A stretch of DNA of 64,000 bases from an uncultured Saprospiraceae bacterium (GCA_937139495.1 CAKZQC010000041.1:56178-120177), one strand, 5' to 3'. Shown: positions 47,201-55,585, numbered from the stretch's first letter. The notes: generated by a model from the letters alone, not told the origin. Program-made: numbers and translations.

Positions 47201-50200
47201 TACCGTAGCAGACAATGGTGGCAATCTAGATTCATGTACCGCAGTGATTACTGTAGTCGATCAGCTAGCTCCGATAGCTAGATGTACACCAACTACTACT
47301 GCTCAGTTGAATGCTAACGGTATTGTCATTATCAATGCCACCCGCCTCAACTTGTTGAGCAATCCAAGTACTGATAACTGTAGTATTAGTGGCTACTTAA
47401 TCAACGGGCAAGCCATAGATACTTTTGACTGTACGGACTTAGGAACTAATGTAGCAGTACTGACCGTAACAGATGGCAGCAGCAATACGGATACTTGTCA
47501 GACACAAGTAATCATACAGGATTTGACAAGACCAACTGTTAGTTGTGTATTCAATACCAGTTTAGTATTAGATTCGATAGGAGAGTACAATTTATCTGCT
47601 ACGGCTTTGGTTGCTTCTTCGTCAGACAACTGCGGTATTGCCTCTGTACTGGCAAATGGATTAGATACACTCAAGTTTACTTGTGATAGTATTGGTAGCC
47701 GTCGAGTAACCGTTACTGTTCAAGATTCTTCAGGCAACAACAGAACCTGTTCAGCGATTGTTTCTGTTTCAGATACTATTAGTCCTGTAGCGATTTGTCC
47801 TACTACGCCAGTACAAACGTACTTGGTAGGAGCTACCAATGGTGCTACTTATATTCAAGCTATCCAAATAGATAGTGCATCTTATGACAACTGTGGTATC
47901 GTGAGTTACCTTATCAATGGTCAAGATTCGGCACTATATACTTGTAACAATGTAGGAGTACTAACTTCTGCTATCTTGACAGTATCAGATATCAATGGTA
48001 CACAAGCTACTTGTACAGCGATGATTGATGTATTAGATACTATCAATCCTACTGCTAACTGTAGAGATATTAACGTAACACTTAATGCTGCTGGAATTGC
48101 TGAGATAAGTGCTAGCCAAATTGATAGCATGAGTGTGGACAACTGTAGTGGTATCAGCTTATTGATTAATGGTCAAGTGAGAGATACGTTCAATTGTTCT
48201 AATGTAGGAGGACAAAACAATGCTCTATTGACCGTAACCGATGCTTATGGCAATCAATCTTTCTGTACTTCTACTATTAACGTAATAGACAACACGCGCC
48301 CTAACATTCAATGTCCTGGTGCAGCCGTTAATCTTTATCTCAATAGTAGTGGGGTGGTCATTGTTGACCCCAAAACCTTGGCAACAGCTTCTGATACTTG
48401 TTCTATTCTATTCTGGTTTATCAATAGTCAACAACTAGATACATTTGACTGTAGCCATACAGGTACTCCTCAGTTGGCTACGATTAGAGTAGAAGACCCA
48501 AGTGGAAACTTCAGAGAATGTAATGTAGTCTTGAATATACTAGATACGATATCTCCTGTAGCGAGCTGCCAGAATTCTATTAGCATAGCACTAGACAGTA
48601 CAGGAGTCAATACCGTAACCTACTCCGATATTAATCTGTTTTCTACTGATAATTGTGGTATTGTAGATACGTTGATCAATGGACAACTAGATGTAACCTA
48701 TACTTGTGACTCGGTAGCGAACTCGCCACTGATAGCAACACTAACGGTAACGGACGCTTCTAATAATACAAGCCAATGTACCACACTTGTGAATTTGGTC
48801 GATAATATTTCGCCCATAGCACTTTGTAAGGATACCGTATTTGTCCAATTGGACAACAATTCAGGATTGGCAATTGTCCAAGCGGTTTCGCTAGACAATG
48901 GTAGTACCGATGCGTGTACGCCACTTTCGTTCTTAATCAATAATTTGCCAGCAGATACTTTCCGTTGCCAAAATGCCAACAACGCGAATCCAAGTGTATT
49001 GACAGTGACCGATGCCAATGGTAATTCAAGTACTTGTATTTCGCAGATTCAAGTAGTAGATATAGATCCTCCTACTGTTAATTGTAGAGATGTAGATGCG
49101 TATGTCAATAACAATGGTCAAGTAACCGTAACAGCTGCTCAAGTGAATAATGGCAGTTATGATAACTGTGCAATTTTCACTACTAGATTTAACAACGGTA
49201 GGAACAATATTCGTTTTACTTGTGCTGATACAGGGCAACAAACAGTAACATTAATTGTATCTGACTTGAGTGGTAATGTAGATTCTTGTACGGCTACTAT
49301 CACGGTGAGAGATACACTTAACCCTGTTGCTATTTGTCAGAATGCTTCTTCGTTGGTGATTGATTTGACCAACAATGGACGACGTATATTGACTCCAGCA
49401 GATATAGGGACAGCTACCGATAACTGTGCTGTCGATAGCCTATGGTTATCAAAAGATACCATCACTTGTACCGATATTGGAAATATCCCAATTACCATGT
49501 TTGTTCTTGATGTCAATGGCAATCAAAGTTCTTGTACGGATACGATTACAGTTACATTAGATCGACCAACGATTATATTACCAACACAAGACACAACACT
49601 TTGTGAGGGAGCAGACTTGCCACTACGAGCTACTATTCCACCCAACGGAAAAAGTTACCGTTACGAATGGTTAGGGCCTAATGGAGCAGTAACTGCCAAT
49701 CCGAACACTAGAGATACTACGGTATTTGGAGTAACTGGAGCAGATGCAGGGGATTATATTTTCCGTATTACGCCTAACTCTGGCAATGGTTGTCCTGCAC
49801 ACGATACTATCAATCTAAATGTTAATGTCGTACCTGCACCTATTTTGGCTGCTAACACGACTTGTGCAGGCGATAGTGCTATTTTCTACTTGGTCAATGC
49901 CAATAGCTATACAGGGACCATCATCAACTACGATTGGAGATTCAATGGAACAACAGTGGTACCGAATCTGAATGACGATACCTTGATTATTGCACCAGCT
50001 ACCATTGCCAACAATGGTAACTATACCTTGCGAATAGAAGTAGATGGCTGTGCCGATAGCTCTGCCGTGCCTTACAACTTTAGCGTAATTGATTTGCCAA
50101 GTGCACCAGCACCATTCACCAACTTACCTTGTGATGGACAGCCGTTGACTTTCTTTGCCAATCCTACAGATTCGACAAGACTGCCCTATACTTACGCTTG

Positions 50201-51182
50201 GTCAAGCAATACGACACCAGTATTCAACTCGATTCTACCAGATCCTGTTCGTGGCAATGCCAACCAGGCATTTGATGGGACTTATACCGTGACGATTACA
50301 GATAGCGATGGTTGTGCTTCTAGCGGGGCAGTTGCAGTCGCGATTAGACCAACACCACAGCAGCCTAATATTTTCTATACGCAGCCATTGTGTGTAGGTG
50401 ACTTGTTAGAACTGCAAGATACGACCAACTATACTGTACCACCATTGGTGTACTACTGGAGTTCGCCTGACGGCACATTGGACACAACAACAGTCGGGCA
50501 ATTGTTCTTGATAGATGCTGATTTTGGAGATTATATGTTGACCGTTACTTCTGGTGGTTGTGCTTCTATTCCAGATACGCAAAACGTACAGTACGAAAGT
50601 GTGCCAGTGGCACTAGATGACAACTTTACCGTTAAGTTCAGAGATTCGATCATCAATGCAGATATTATTATCAATGACGTAACAAACCCAATTGGTTATA
50701 CAACTGGTTTGGTTGGTACGAGTATCAATGCTAACGTAATATTTAATAACGACGGTACCATTAACTATAGCCCGAACGGTGGATTCTTTGGAGAAGATAC
50801 CTTGCTCTATAGCGTGTGCGATGCACAATGTCCGAATAGCTGTGATACGGCTAAAATTATTGTCAATGTGACAACGGACTTTGAGTGTTTCATACCCAAT
50901 GGTTTTTCTCCGAATGGTGATGGAATCAATGATGAAATTATCGTTAGATGTCGTCATCAGTACCCGAATGCAGAGCTAGAGATTTTCTCTCGTTGGGGAA
51001 CTAGAGTTTACATTGGTGCTCCTTCAGGCTGGCAAGGTCAGTTCGATGGCAACGATTTGCCTGATGGAACATACTTCTATGTACTCAAATTGAATGATAA
51101 AACTTACGTTGGCAATACCAAAGACAAAGGTCAAGGTCGAGTAGGTGATCAATATACAGGCTTCTTTATCTTGCAACGATAG
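41262..51182 (+). CDS. Giant secreted repeat adhesin with gliding-type (type B) C-terminal domain
   Basis: 3,306 residues. A signal peptide (to about residue 30) precedes a 200-residue N-domain that looks like a proprotein-convertase P-like jelly roll. From about 311 to 2765 I count 29 tandem repeats of about 85 residues, each marked by D-T-x-x-P-T-A-x-C, S-T-D-N-C, Y-T-C-x-D-I-G-T-N and L-T-V-T-D-x-S-G-N-x-x-S-C; four regularly spaced cysteines per repeat suggest two disulfides. These are HYR/Ig-like beta-sandwich domains as in SprB-type gliding adhesins. PKD/Ig-like segments follow (2765-3200), then the gliding-motility C-terminal domain: FIPNGFSPNGDGINDEI, LEIFSRWGTRVYIG, LPDGTYFYVLKL. It should be exported by T9SS and surface-bound. 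Confidence 0.9.
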   Translation: MKNCFTRIQANNTLLLWVIMLLSCGGLVAQTTNSQSSATQCYTGPTISVNNAPGTAIGAVNFTTGVGPNQIPPGHRIVDVLVQVVWSKSDLNSCTPSTGLPAELSHVGFRLRKAGAAAIYLATSAGTAAFPASGSTVASFSGSFPGNTTGVLFDTITFRDGARSLLPASTPNTASDTFSTNNDPLAALNGLDPTTSGGLWQLEATDDAPTAGPSLCIHSYCITVVTCDPNSIVAACQSNPQVALDNNGVVNFNVAQLDSASDVSCFLQSTTFSPASATCADIGTSVPVTMTFTDRLGNTASCVSNAAIVDVTAPVLTGCSPVRFDTLYLDNAGVAVFQSSQLNITDNCGAVIKEVRPFTNPTWGSQVTFNCVNGIQRIWGKGTDPSGNVDSCQFFITVLDTIAPTAICGRFTAYLGTNPNGAVSVTGINVDGGSFDACSAITRRGIAGINNPPANYTCADLGIDTVTLYVSDAAGNIATCDSAIITIVDTIPPTAICQPYTVYLDATGNGTLVPANVDNNSTDICGIDSSSINGLQSINYTCTDIGTDNIRLHVLDPSGNIDSCTAIVTIADTLAPTAICRNRTIYINNAGTATIVADSLNNNSVDVCSGNNLTFEIAGNNTATFNCSNIGANIVQLTVLDGSGNAAFCNATVTVADTVPPVAICTTPTIYLNSVGSATLNAIQLNNGSTDNCGIRNYYVNTVGVTSVNFNCSAINTPQNVTLIVEDSTGRRASCATTVTVLDTVNPVALCNATYTATLDNSGNALVEPADIDSLSSDNCSAGINLLINGATSQTYTCQDIGTINAILTVTDSANNVANCSSTIIVRDNQPPIPVCQTTTVFLSPSGVGTLSPSQVLNAVGTYDNCTTYTSTFQGGASTINYDCDSIGTHGVRVIVTDNSGNSSFCTTTVTVRDTVDPTAICRATYTVQLDANGDGFIVPMNLNNSSTDICGIDTLLVNGVDSFFYDCTNSGNNTAAVLTVRDASGNEDDCTTAIRINDPISPTAICKDTILYLDNTGVVTANPTHIDGGSTDNCNLSLTINGGPSENYRCANIGTNTAFLTATDQSGNTHVCSSTITIADTVAPTANCTALGSVTLYVPAGQCFRSIPASRFNNGSTDNCQSTLTYSVNGSPNVLLTTLGVTPITLTVRDGSGQFATCTTDAILRDTISPTMICKTDTVQLDNNGVGLVLTSDVNNGSTDNCGTPNYTINNQPSFPVDCNNLGLNTVTLQGSDASGNRDSCTAQVLVQDNIAPQARCFGNATLILDASTGNGTLVATDIDNGSTDNCTIQSYTLSRTNFSCQDIGLNPHTITMVVTDQSGNVDSCTSQLTVRDTVAPNANCVASSTVYLVGTTVSIAATSINNGSTDNCAIQSYTLNQSTFTCGNLGSNTVTLTVTDSSGNPGTCTSVVNVLDTISPVPNCNNLTVQISAGGTVSVAAIDIAAGSFDNCAIDTFLVNGMDSVSYTCADTGTNVANIYIEDESGRSATCTAIITVEDNIDPTATCIATPLNLQLDGSGIATIVAADIDNGSTDNCGAITTFALSQDTFRCVDIASSPNTVTLTVTDNSGNTDDCTAQVVVNDTIRPNVICQPDTVYLNSGGTAAIIAANFDAGSTDACGITSLTFRGANSPVTCADIGTSNITLIATDANGNTDSCTTTLTVLDSVAPTLTCINDTLALDAFGNLTVDNTTTSIYNVTDACGTPSLTFDGAASVNYTCADTGVNTIVIEATDAGGNIATCNAIVTIEDITPPSINCANSIDRYLDVNGQLAVDPNWVLANVIEACGVDTVFANPDTMNCANVSPTNNVVITVIDNSGNSSTCSANIPVLDTIPPTMVCRDTTICLSGGFVNVTPADIDGGTTDACGLSVVASINGSSNVVYTCADIGTQVAILEREDQSGNIDTCQAIITVQDCTPPSAVCRDFTAVLGANGQVRVAALGDIDFGSNDDCSLDSTTFAINGRDTLVYSCASIGMTDTVLFTVADNGGNLDSCTAVITVVDQLAPIARCTPTTTAQLNANGIVIINATRLNLLSNPSTDNCSISGYLINGQAIDTFDCTDLGTNVAVLTVTDGSSNTDTCQTQVIIQDLTRPTVSCVFNTSLVLDSIGEYNLSATALVASSSDNCGIASVLANGLDTLKFTCDSIGSRRVTVTVQDSSGNNRTCSAIVSVSDTISPVAICPTTPVQTYLVGATNGATYIQAIQIDSASYDNCGIVSYLINGQDSALYTCNNVGVLTSAILTVSDINGTQATCTAMIDVLDTINPTANCRDINVTLNAAGIAEISASQIDSMSVDNCSGISLLINGQVRDTFNCSNVGGQNNALLTVTDAYGNQSFCTSTINVIDNTRPNIQCPGAAVNLYLNSSGVVIVDPKTLATASDTCSILFWFINSQQLDTFDCSHTGTPQLATIRVEDPSGNFRECNVVLNILDTISPVASCQNSISIALDSTGVNTVTYSDINLFSTDNCGIVDTLINGQLDVTYTCDSVANSPLIATLTVTDASNNTSQCTTLVNLVDNISPIALCKDTVFVQLDNNSGLAIVQAVSLDNGSTDACTPLSFLINNLPADTFRCQNANNANPSVLTVTDANGNSSTCISQIQVVDIDPPTVNCRDVDAYVNNNGQVTVTAAQVNNGSYDNCAIFTTRFNNGRNNIRFTCADTGQQTVTLIVSDLSGNVDSCTATITVRDTLNPVAICQNASSLVIDLTNNGRRILTPADIGTATDNCAVDSLWLSKDTITCTDIGNIPITMFVLDVNGNQSSCTDTITVTLDRPTIILPTQDTTLCEGADLPLRATIPPNGKSYRYEWLGPNGAVTANPNTRDTTVFGVTGADAGDYIFRITPNSGNGCPAHDTINLNVNVVPAPILAANTTCAGDSAIFYLVNANSYTGTIINYDWRFNGTTVVPNLNDDTLIIAPATIANNGNYTLRIEVDGCADSSAVPYNFSVIDLPSAPAPFTNLPCDGQPLTFFANPTDSTRLPYTYAWSSNTTPVFNSILPDPVRGNANQAFDGTYTVTITDSDGCASSGAVAVAIRPTPQQPNIFYTQPLCVGDLLELQDTTNYTVPPLVYYWSSPDGTLDTTTVGQLFLIDADFGDYMLTVTSGGCASIPDTQNVQYESVPVALDDNFTVKFRDSIINADIIINDVTNPIGYTTGLVGTSINANVIFNNDGTINYSPNGGFFGEDTLLYSVCDAQCPNSCDTAKIIVNVTTDFECFIPNGFSPNGDGINDEIIVRCRHQYPNAELEIFSRWGTRVYIGAPSGWQGQFDGNDLPDGTYFYVLKLNDKTYVGNTKDKGQGRVGDQYTGFFILQR

Positions 51183-51205
51183 ATAAAAAAGCTACGTTTA
51201 GAGAC

Positions 51206-51247
51206 AAAAAAAATGCTTCTTCAACAATAGGTTGGAGGAGCATTTTT
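51206..51247 (+). terminator. Terminator after the giant adhesin gene
   Basis: AAAAAATGCTTCTTCAAC and GTTGGAGGAGCATTTTT form a long stem with two G-T pairs and an AATAG loop, ending in TTTTTGTTTT. Confidence 0.85.
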
Positions 51248-51287
51248 GTTTTGTGGAGCTTTCGCTAAAGGCAAATGTCAAGCTACT

Positions 51288-52490
51288 TTAGTAGCGAAGC
51301 AAGGTTTGCTCGGTTAGTAGTCGATGCGTTGGCGAAATGTCAATAGTCATATCTAGCTGTTGTCCTAGTACTACATGAGTGGTTTGTGGTGTCACCCTAT
51401 CCGTCAATGTCAATGGGCTGTGCTGCTGCAAATGCTGTATGTGCTTGCGCAAAGCAAACGTAACCAACCCAAGGATGGCAATATGAGCATCAGGAGGAAT
51501 CGTAGTGACAGCGAAACGCTCCAAAAGCTGCTCTTTTGCGGCTTTATTGATAGCCGATTGCGGATAAGACAGCGCCTCTAATAGCACTTCTTTAGATAAC
51601 CAATCAGAGTCGTTGGTCTGTGGTAGTAGCAAGCGTAGATATTGCTTTTTTTCATTGGTAGAAGCCTGCAATAGACCTTCATTTACCAAGGTTTCCAACT
51701 CTAAATAAGCCATCTGGTATCTAGCTTCTGCTCCGCTAGACAAGGAAAGATAATGGAGTTGCGGTAGCTGCAAGAGGATTGCCTCCAATGCAACAGGTTC
51801 TAATGGATTGTTGTGTAAATACAGTCGTTGCAAATTAGACATATATCCAAAACTAGGCGGTAAGGTCTGCAGTTGATTGTGCGTGAGGCTCAACTCTTCG
51901 AGTTGGTCATAATAGTGCCAAATGTCAGGCAAAGATTGCAATTGATTGCCCCAAAGGCTCAATATGCTAATATCGTTGGGTTGTTGTAGTACCTCGGGCA
52001 TTTGACCTAAGCCAAGATTGCCTAAGTCGAGTAGTTTTCGACCCAAATGGTCGGTCTTTTTTAGAGATAGGATTAGGCGTTCTTTATTGCTGGTGTGGCA
52101 GTATTGCAATAAAAATTTGAGCGTGAAATAATCAAGTTGTTCGACACCAAAAAAATAATCTATCGTAGTATCGCAAAGCCAAGGCAGTTCTAGGAGGGAT
52201 TGTTGAGCACATTGATTCAGGTGAGCGATAGAAAGCCAGTCCGATTTTGATAGGCAGCTTGCCAATAGGGTAGGTGTAGTCGTTACTTGTTGTAGCATAG
52301 ATTGACACACCTGAGCCGCTTCGGTTTGGTCTATCCAATACAGGCGGTGTTGTAGCCAATAGATGGTGGTGGCTAGTGCTGGGACAATGCCTCGGGGCTG
52401 GCATAGTGCCACCGTCAACAACAAATTGGAGGTGTCCTTGCTTGTTGCTAATTGTTGTAGGTGTTGGATTTCTTGGGGGGTATAAGCCAT
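51288..52490 (-). CDS. Leucine-rich-repeat protein with possible BRCT-like C-terminus
   Basis: A 400-residue cytosolic-looking protein without signal peptide. An all-helical N-terminus (1-150) is followed by short LRRs: LLDLGNLGLGQMPEVL, ISILSLWGNQLQSLPDIW, LEELSLTHNQLQTLPPSF, LQRLYLHNNPLEP. The last 75 residues (HIAILGLVTFALRKHIQHLQ, then LTDRVTPQTTHVVLG) have the strand-helix pattern of a BRCT domain, though the fit is by eye. Partners are unknown. Divergent from the M20-like gene. Confidence 0.65.
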   Translation of the reverse strand: MAYTPQEIQHLQQLATSKDTSNLLLTVALCQPRGIVPALATTIYWLQHRLYWIDQTEAAQVCQSMLQQVTTTPTLLASCLSKSDWLSIAHLNQCAQQSLLELPWLCDTTIDYFFGVEQLDYFTLKFLLQYCHTSNKERLILSLKKTDHLGRKLLDLGNLGLGQMPEVLQQPNDISILSLWGNQLQSLPDIWHYYDQLEELSLTHNQLQTLPPSFGYMSNLQRLYLHNNPLEPVALEAILLQLPQLHYLSLSSGAEARYQMAYLELETLVNEGLLQASTNEKKQYLRLLLPQTNDSDWLSKEVLLEALSYPQSAINKAAKEQLLERFAVTTIPPDAHIAILGLVTFALRKHIQHLQQHSPLTLTDRVTPQTTHVVLGQQLDMTIDISPTHRLLTEQTLLRY

Positions 52491-52575
52491 GGTGCAATTG
52501 GAAGTTCTTCAAAAAATTAGAATCTTTAATTTCGTTGCTCGTGCTATTATTACTAATATTACAACAAAAATATTC

Positions 52576-53880
52576 ATGGGCAAATTATTCACCTTACTAT
52601 TATTCTTTGTTGGTCTTGTTATCGCTTTATTATTAGTGTTCAATACCTTCGGCAATACTTCCAAGCAAATACAACCAACAACGAGTCCTGAACTCTTGAC
52701 ATTGCGTGATACTACTTTGTTTGAAGAGGCTACAATGTTGCCGACACAGTCGGCAGAAGACTATCGTAACTATAACCAATGGGTCAAAAAGAAGTTCAAT
52801 CGTTTGTTTGCTAATGCGAATATGGAGTGGCAAACATTTGATAAATATAGTTTGGTGGGCAAATGGATTGGTCGGAATAGTAGTTTAGCTCCCTTGGTGC
52901 TAGTGGCTTCGCCTACGGCACTGCTTCAAGATACCAATATTGCGGCTGCCCAAAATAGCACTTTGTTGACAGGTGCCAATCTACAAAGTAGCAAGATGGC
53001 AAGTGTCGCCTTGTTGTCTGCTTTGCAGACATTGGTCAAAACAGATGTATTGCCTGCCCGAACATTGTATGTAGTTTTTCCGCACGAAGTAGCGACCGAA
53101 AAACGTATAGTACAAGCACTTTCTACGCTCAAGCAAGCGCCGTATTTGATCCTGAAAACAGGCGGAGGTGTTGTCGAGAATGGCTTTTGGGAAATCGACC
53201 AACCCATCGGATTGATTGGCGTAGGCAACAAAGTAAAGCAAGAAGCAACCTATCGGCTGGTTCACAAAGAGGGGTTGGCTTATCTGTTGGATCATATAGA
53301 CGAACAAGCAACGCCACTAGTTGTGGAGCACCCTGTTGTAAAAGATTTTGTGTATTATCTCAGTCCTGCCACAACGTTTGGTAAACGTATGCTGTGGTCA
53401 AATCCTTTCTTTTTGGGGAGTTGGCAACGCAGTAATTTGGAGCAAAATCCGATTAGCAATCACTACTTGGATAGAACCTACAGATGGACTGCTTCTGCGG
53501 ATAGCACCAACACCAAAAGGGTGACCATACAAGCTTATACACAGCAGCCCTTGCCTGCGGATTGGGCAGCTATCGGAATGCTAAAAACAATACGTCTGGT
53601 CGAACAATTGCCTAGCCAGCCCGCCGCACAACATATTTCGAGTACCAACAGCCCTACTTATCGCCTCATCAATACAACTTGCAAAGAAATCTTTGAGGGG
53701 GCTCTGACAGCTCCTTGTTTGGTGGCTGACCCACTTTTGGCTTCCTATGCTAGTATCTCGCCAGAGGTGTATTATTTTAGCCCAATATATCATCAAGTAG
53801 CTCAACCGATACCGCCAGAGGAATTGCAAAAAGCCGTACAGTTTTATTATCGCCTGCTCGAAACGACTCTGATAGAATAA
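52576..53880 (+). CDS. M20-family (CPS1/PM20D1-like) protein with lost zinc site
   Basis: A 434-residue protein with an N-terminal membrane helix (KLFTLLLFFVGLVIALLLVF). The order of blocks follows carboxypeptidase S/PM20D1 peptidases: PLVLVASPTA (106-115) where the family has PLLLMAHxDVVP; TGANLQSSKMASVALLSAL (132-150) for GRGTLDDKxxxxALLxAL; RTLYVVFPHEVATEK (162-176) for RTIYLAFGHDEE; TGGGVVENG (195-203) for DEGG; PIGLIGVGNK for PIALIGVAEKG; LWSNPFFLG and LEQNPISN as in the dimerisation domain. The His/Asp/Glu zinc ligands are missing, so it looks like a pseudo-enzyme. ATG at 52576 is chosen; the upstream ATG at 52489 overlaps the divergent gene's start. Confidence 0.72.
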   Translation: MGKLFTLLLFFVGLVIALLLVFNTFGNTSKQIQPTTSPELLTLRDTTLFEEATMLPTQSAEDYRNYNQWVKKKFNRLFANANMEWQTFDKYSLVGKWIGRNSSLAPLVLVASPTALLQDTNIAAAQNSTLLTGANLQSSKMASVALLSALQTLVKTDVLPARTLYVVFPHEVATEKRIVQALSTLKQAPYLILKTGGGVVENGFWEIDQPIGLIGVGNKVKQEATYRLVHKEGLAYLLDHIDEQATPLVVEHPVVKDFVYYLSPATTFGKRMLWSNPFFLGSWQRSNLEQNPISNHYLDRTYRWTASADSTNTKRVTIQAYTQQPLPADWAAIGMLKTIRLVEQLPSQPAAQHISSTNSPTYRLINTTCKEIFEGALTAPCLVADPLLASYASISPEVYYFSPIYHQVAQPIPPEELQKAVQFYYRLLETTLIE

Positions 53881-53906
53881 GCTTGGTTTGCCCAATGAAG
53901 TAGTGC

Positions 53907-54740
53907 TTATAGTTTCATTAAGCTATCATCAACCAAATGATATTCCATAACATTGGATTGCAAGTTAATATCAATACGAAAAGCTCCTTGTTCGTATAGA
54001 TTCTCTAAGGTATCTTTGGCTTCTGTGAGCGGAATTTGCAAACGCAGACACAGCTCTTCTGTGGTTAGTTTTCCTTGATTATCAATCGCCAATTGCAGCA
54101 CTTCTGCATCAGGGATTTTCATTTTTTGGGTAGTCGGGATTTTTATTTTTTGTCGGCTCGCTTTGCGGTTGTAGAGTACAGGCGGATTGCGTTGCAATGG
54201 CTTGTGAAGTACATAGATTGCCTGAAAATTCTTGTACAGTTTTTGTATTAATTTGCTTTTGACTAGTCGAGCTATTAGTGCTTTTGCTTCATAAATATCA
54301 ATACCAAAAATAACAACGAGTTCGGGTATCGTGATTTGATAATCCTCTGCATAATGCAGAATTTGCTCAATTACCTGTTTGTCTGTCAGCCCTTGCAGCG
54401 GAATGGGAAACTGACTACTTTGTGGAATATCTTCCTTGAGTTGGTAGATAGGAGTGGTCCAGTCGGCGCTGCATACATACTGCATCAGTACACGATAAAA
54501 CATTAAATAATAGAGTCTGGCTTGTGCTTCTTTTTCGTTTAGTGGCGACACGGTAGCCAACTGCTTGGACGTAATAAAATGATTGGTGCTAGACATGACC
54601 GCAAATACTTGTGCGTCGGAAAATTTGTGCTGTGTGGATTGATGTTGCTTACGGACATGATTATTGTATAGGCTGACGAGTAGTGCGGTCAATCCTGCTA
54701 CTGCAAAGGTAGCTAGAAGTATCAATAAAAATAGTTGCAT
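53907..54740 (-). CDS. Membrane-anchored multi-winged-helix protein 2 (paralogue)
   Basis: A 277-residue protein: one N-terminal membrane helix (LFLLILLATFAVAGLTALLV), a basic linker, then three winged-helix-like modules: FSDAQVFAVMSSTNHFITSK with KEAQARLYYLMFYRVLMQYV; a middle one with ITIPELVVIFGIDIYEAKAL; and KIPDAEVLQLAIDNQGKLTT with LTEAKDTLENLYEQGAFRI. It is a tandem paralogue of the next gene (2-bp gap, same strand). I know no named family. The cytosolic modules may bind DNA or protein. Confidence 0.65.
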   Translation of the reverse strand: MQLFLLILLATFAVAGLTALLVSLYNNHVRKQHQSTQHKFSDAQVFAVMSSTNHFITSKQLATVSPLNEKEAQARLYYLMFYRVLMQYVCSADWTTPIYQLKEDIPQSSQFPIPLQGLTDKQVIEQILHYAEDYQITIPELVVIFGIDIYEAKALIARLVKSKLIQKLYKNFQAIYVLHKPLQRNPPVLYNRKASRQKIKIPTTQKMKIPDAEVLQLAIDNQGKLTTEELCLRLQIPLTEAKDTLENLYEQGAFRIDINLQSNVMEYHLVDDSLMKL

Positions 54741-54742
54741 GG

Positions 54743-55585
54743 TTACTGGTGTAATAAATCTTGATTTCTCAAATGATATTCTATTAAAGAGTTCTTGTCA
54801 TTGATATCCAATACAAAAGCACCTTGTTCTTGTAGTTCTTCGAGCTTCTGGGTAGCCTCTTCGAGGCTGATTTTTAGTTTAACACACAAGAGTGTTGGAG
54901 TAAGTTTGCCTTGGTACTGAATGGCTAAATCAATAACAGTTGCATCAGGGATTTTTATTTTGGAGAGGGTATTTAGTGCTACTTTTTGTTGTAGTATAGG
55001 AGTGTCTAGTTGAGTGGATATTACTTTGGGTTTACCTTGCAGAATCGGGTTTTTGACGGCATAAATAAATCCTTTCTTAGAGAGTAATCGAGTCAATAAG
55101 TTCGCTTTTTGTAGCCTTTTGAGTAGTTGTTTTGCTTCGTAAATATCAATACCAAAAATGATAACCAACTCAGCAGCAGTAACTTCATAATCAGCACTAT
55201 ATTGCTCAATAGACGCCATGATTTCCGTATTATTGAGACTATCAATATTTATTGGCAAGTCATTAGAGGTAGGTAACACTTCTCGCAACTGGTACACAAT
55301 TTTGGCACCACTTGTACTGCCGTATTGTCGGAGAACACCTTCCGCATGAAGGTGTGTCAAGCGCATTTTGGCTTCTGCCAATGTCAAGGGAGCTACGGCT
55401 GTCAATTGTTCAGGAGTCAAAAAATGATTGGCTCTCGTCATTAGACTAAAAATCGCTGCGTCGGAAAATTTGTGCTTGGTCAGAAGGGCTTGTCGCTTGT
55501 AGTAGGCATAGATAGCCCAGATCAACCCGAAAGTAGTCGCTAAAGTGCTGCATAAGATAAAAAGTACCGCTAGTTCTTTAGGCAT
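54743..55585 (-). CDS. Membrane-anchored multi-winged-helix protein 1
   Basis: A 280-residue protein, first gene of the pair. A membrane helix (LAVLFILCSTLATTFGLIWA) precedes three helical wing modules: KFSDAAIFSLMTRANHFLTP with LAEAKMRLTHLHAEGVLRQY; VTAAELVIIFGIDIYEAKQL; IKIPDATVIDLAIQYQGKLT with LEEATQKLEELQEQGAFVLD. The block FGIDIYEAK is shared exactly by both paralogues. N-terminal anchoring plus wHTH modules suggests a membrane-bound regulator. Function not established. Confidence 0.65.
   Translation of the reverse strand: MPKELAVLFILCSTLATTFGLIWAIYAYYKRQALLTKHKFSDAAIFSLMTRANHFLTPEQLTAVAPLTLAEAKMRLTHLHAEGVLRQYGSTSGAKIVYQLREVLPTSNDLPINIDSLNNTEIMASIEQYSADYEVTAAELVIIFGIDIYEAKQLLKRLQKANLLTRLLSKKGFIYAVKNPILQGKPKVISTQLDTPILQQKVALNTLSKIKIPDATVIDLAIQYQGKLTPTLLCVKLKISLEEATQKLEELQEQGAFVLDINDKNSLIEYHLRNQDLLHQ

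Noticed and set aside
42190..49560. Regular repeats suggestive of a CRISPR-like or satellite array
   Set aside because: The periodicity is of about 85 codons inside one open frame, the DNA copies differ widely, and only protein motifs are conserved. It is a coding repeat.
52489..52575. Longer start for the M20-like protein
   Set aside because: It would overlap the start of the divergent LRR gene and push the membrane helix away from the N-terminus; ATG at 52576 is simpler.
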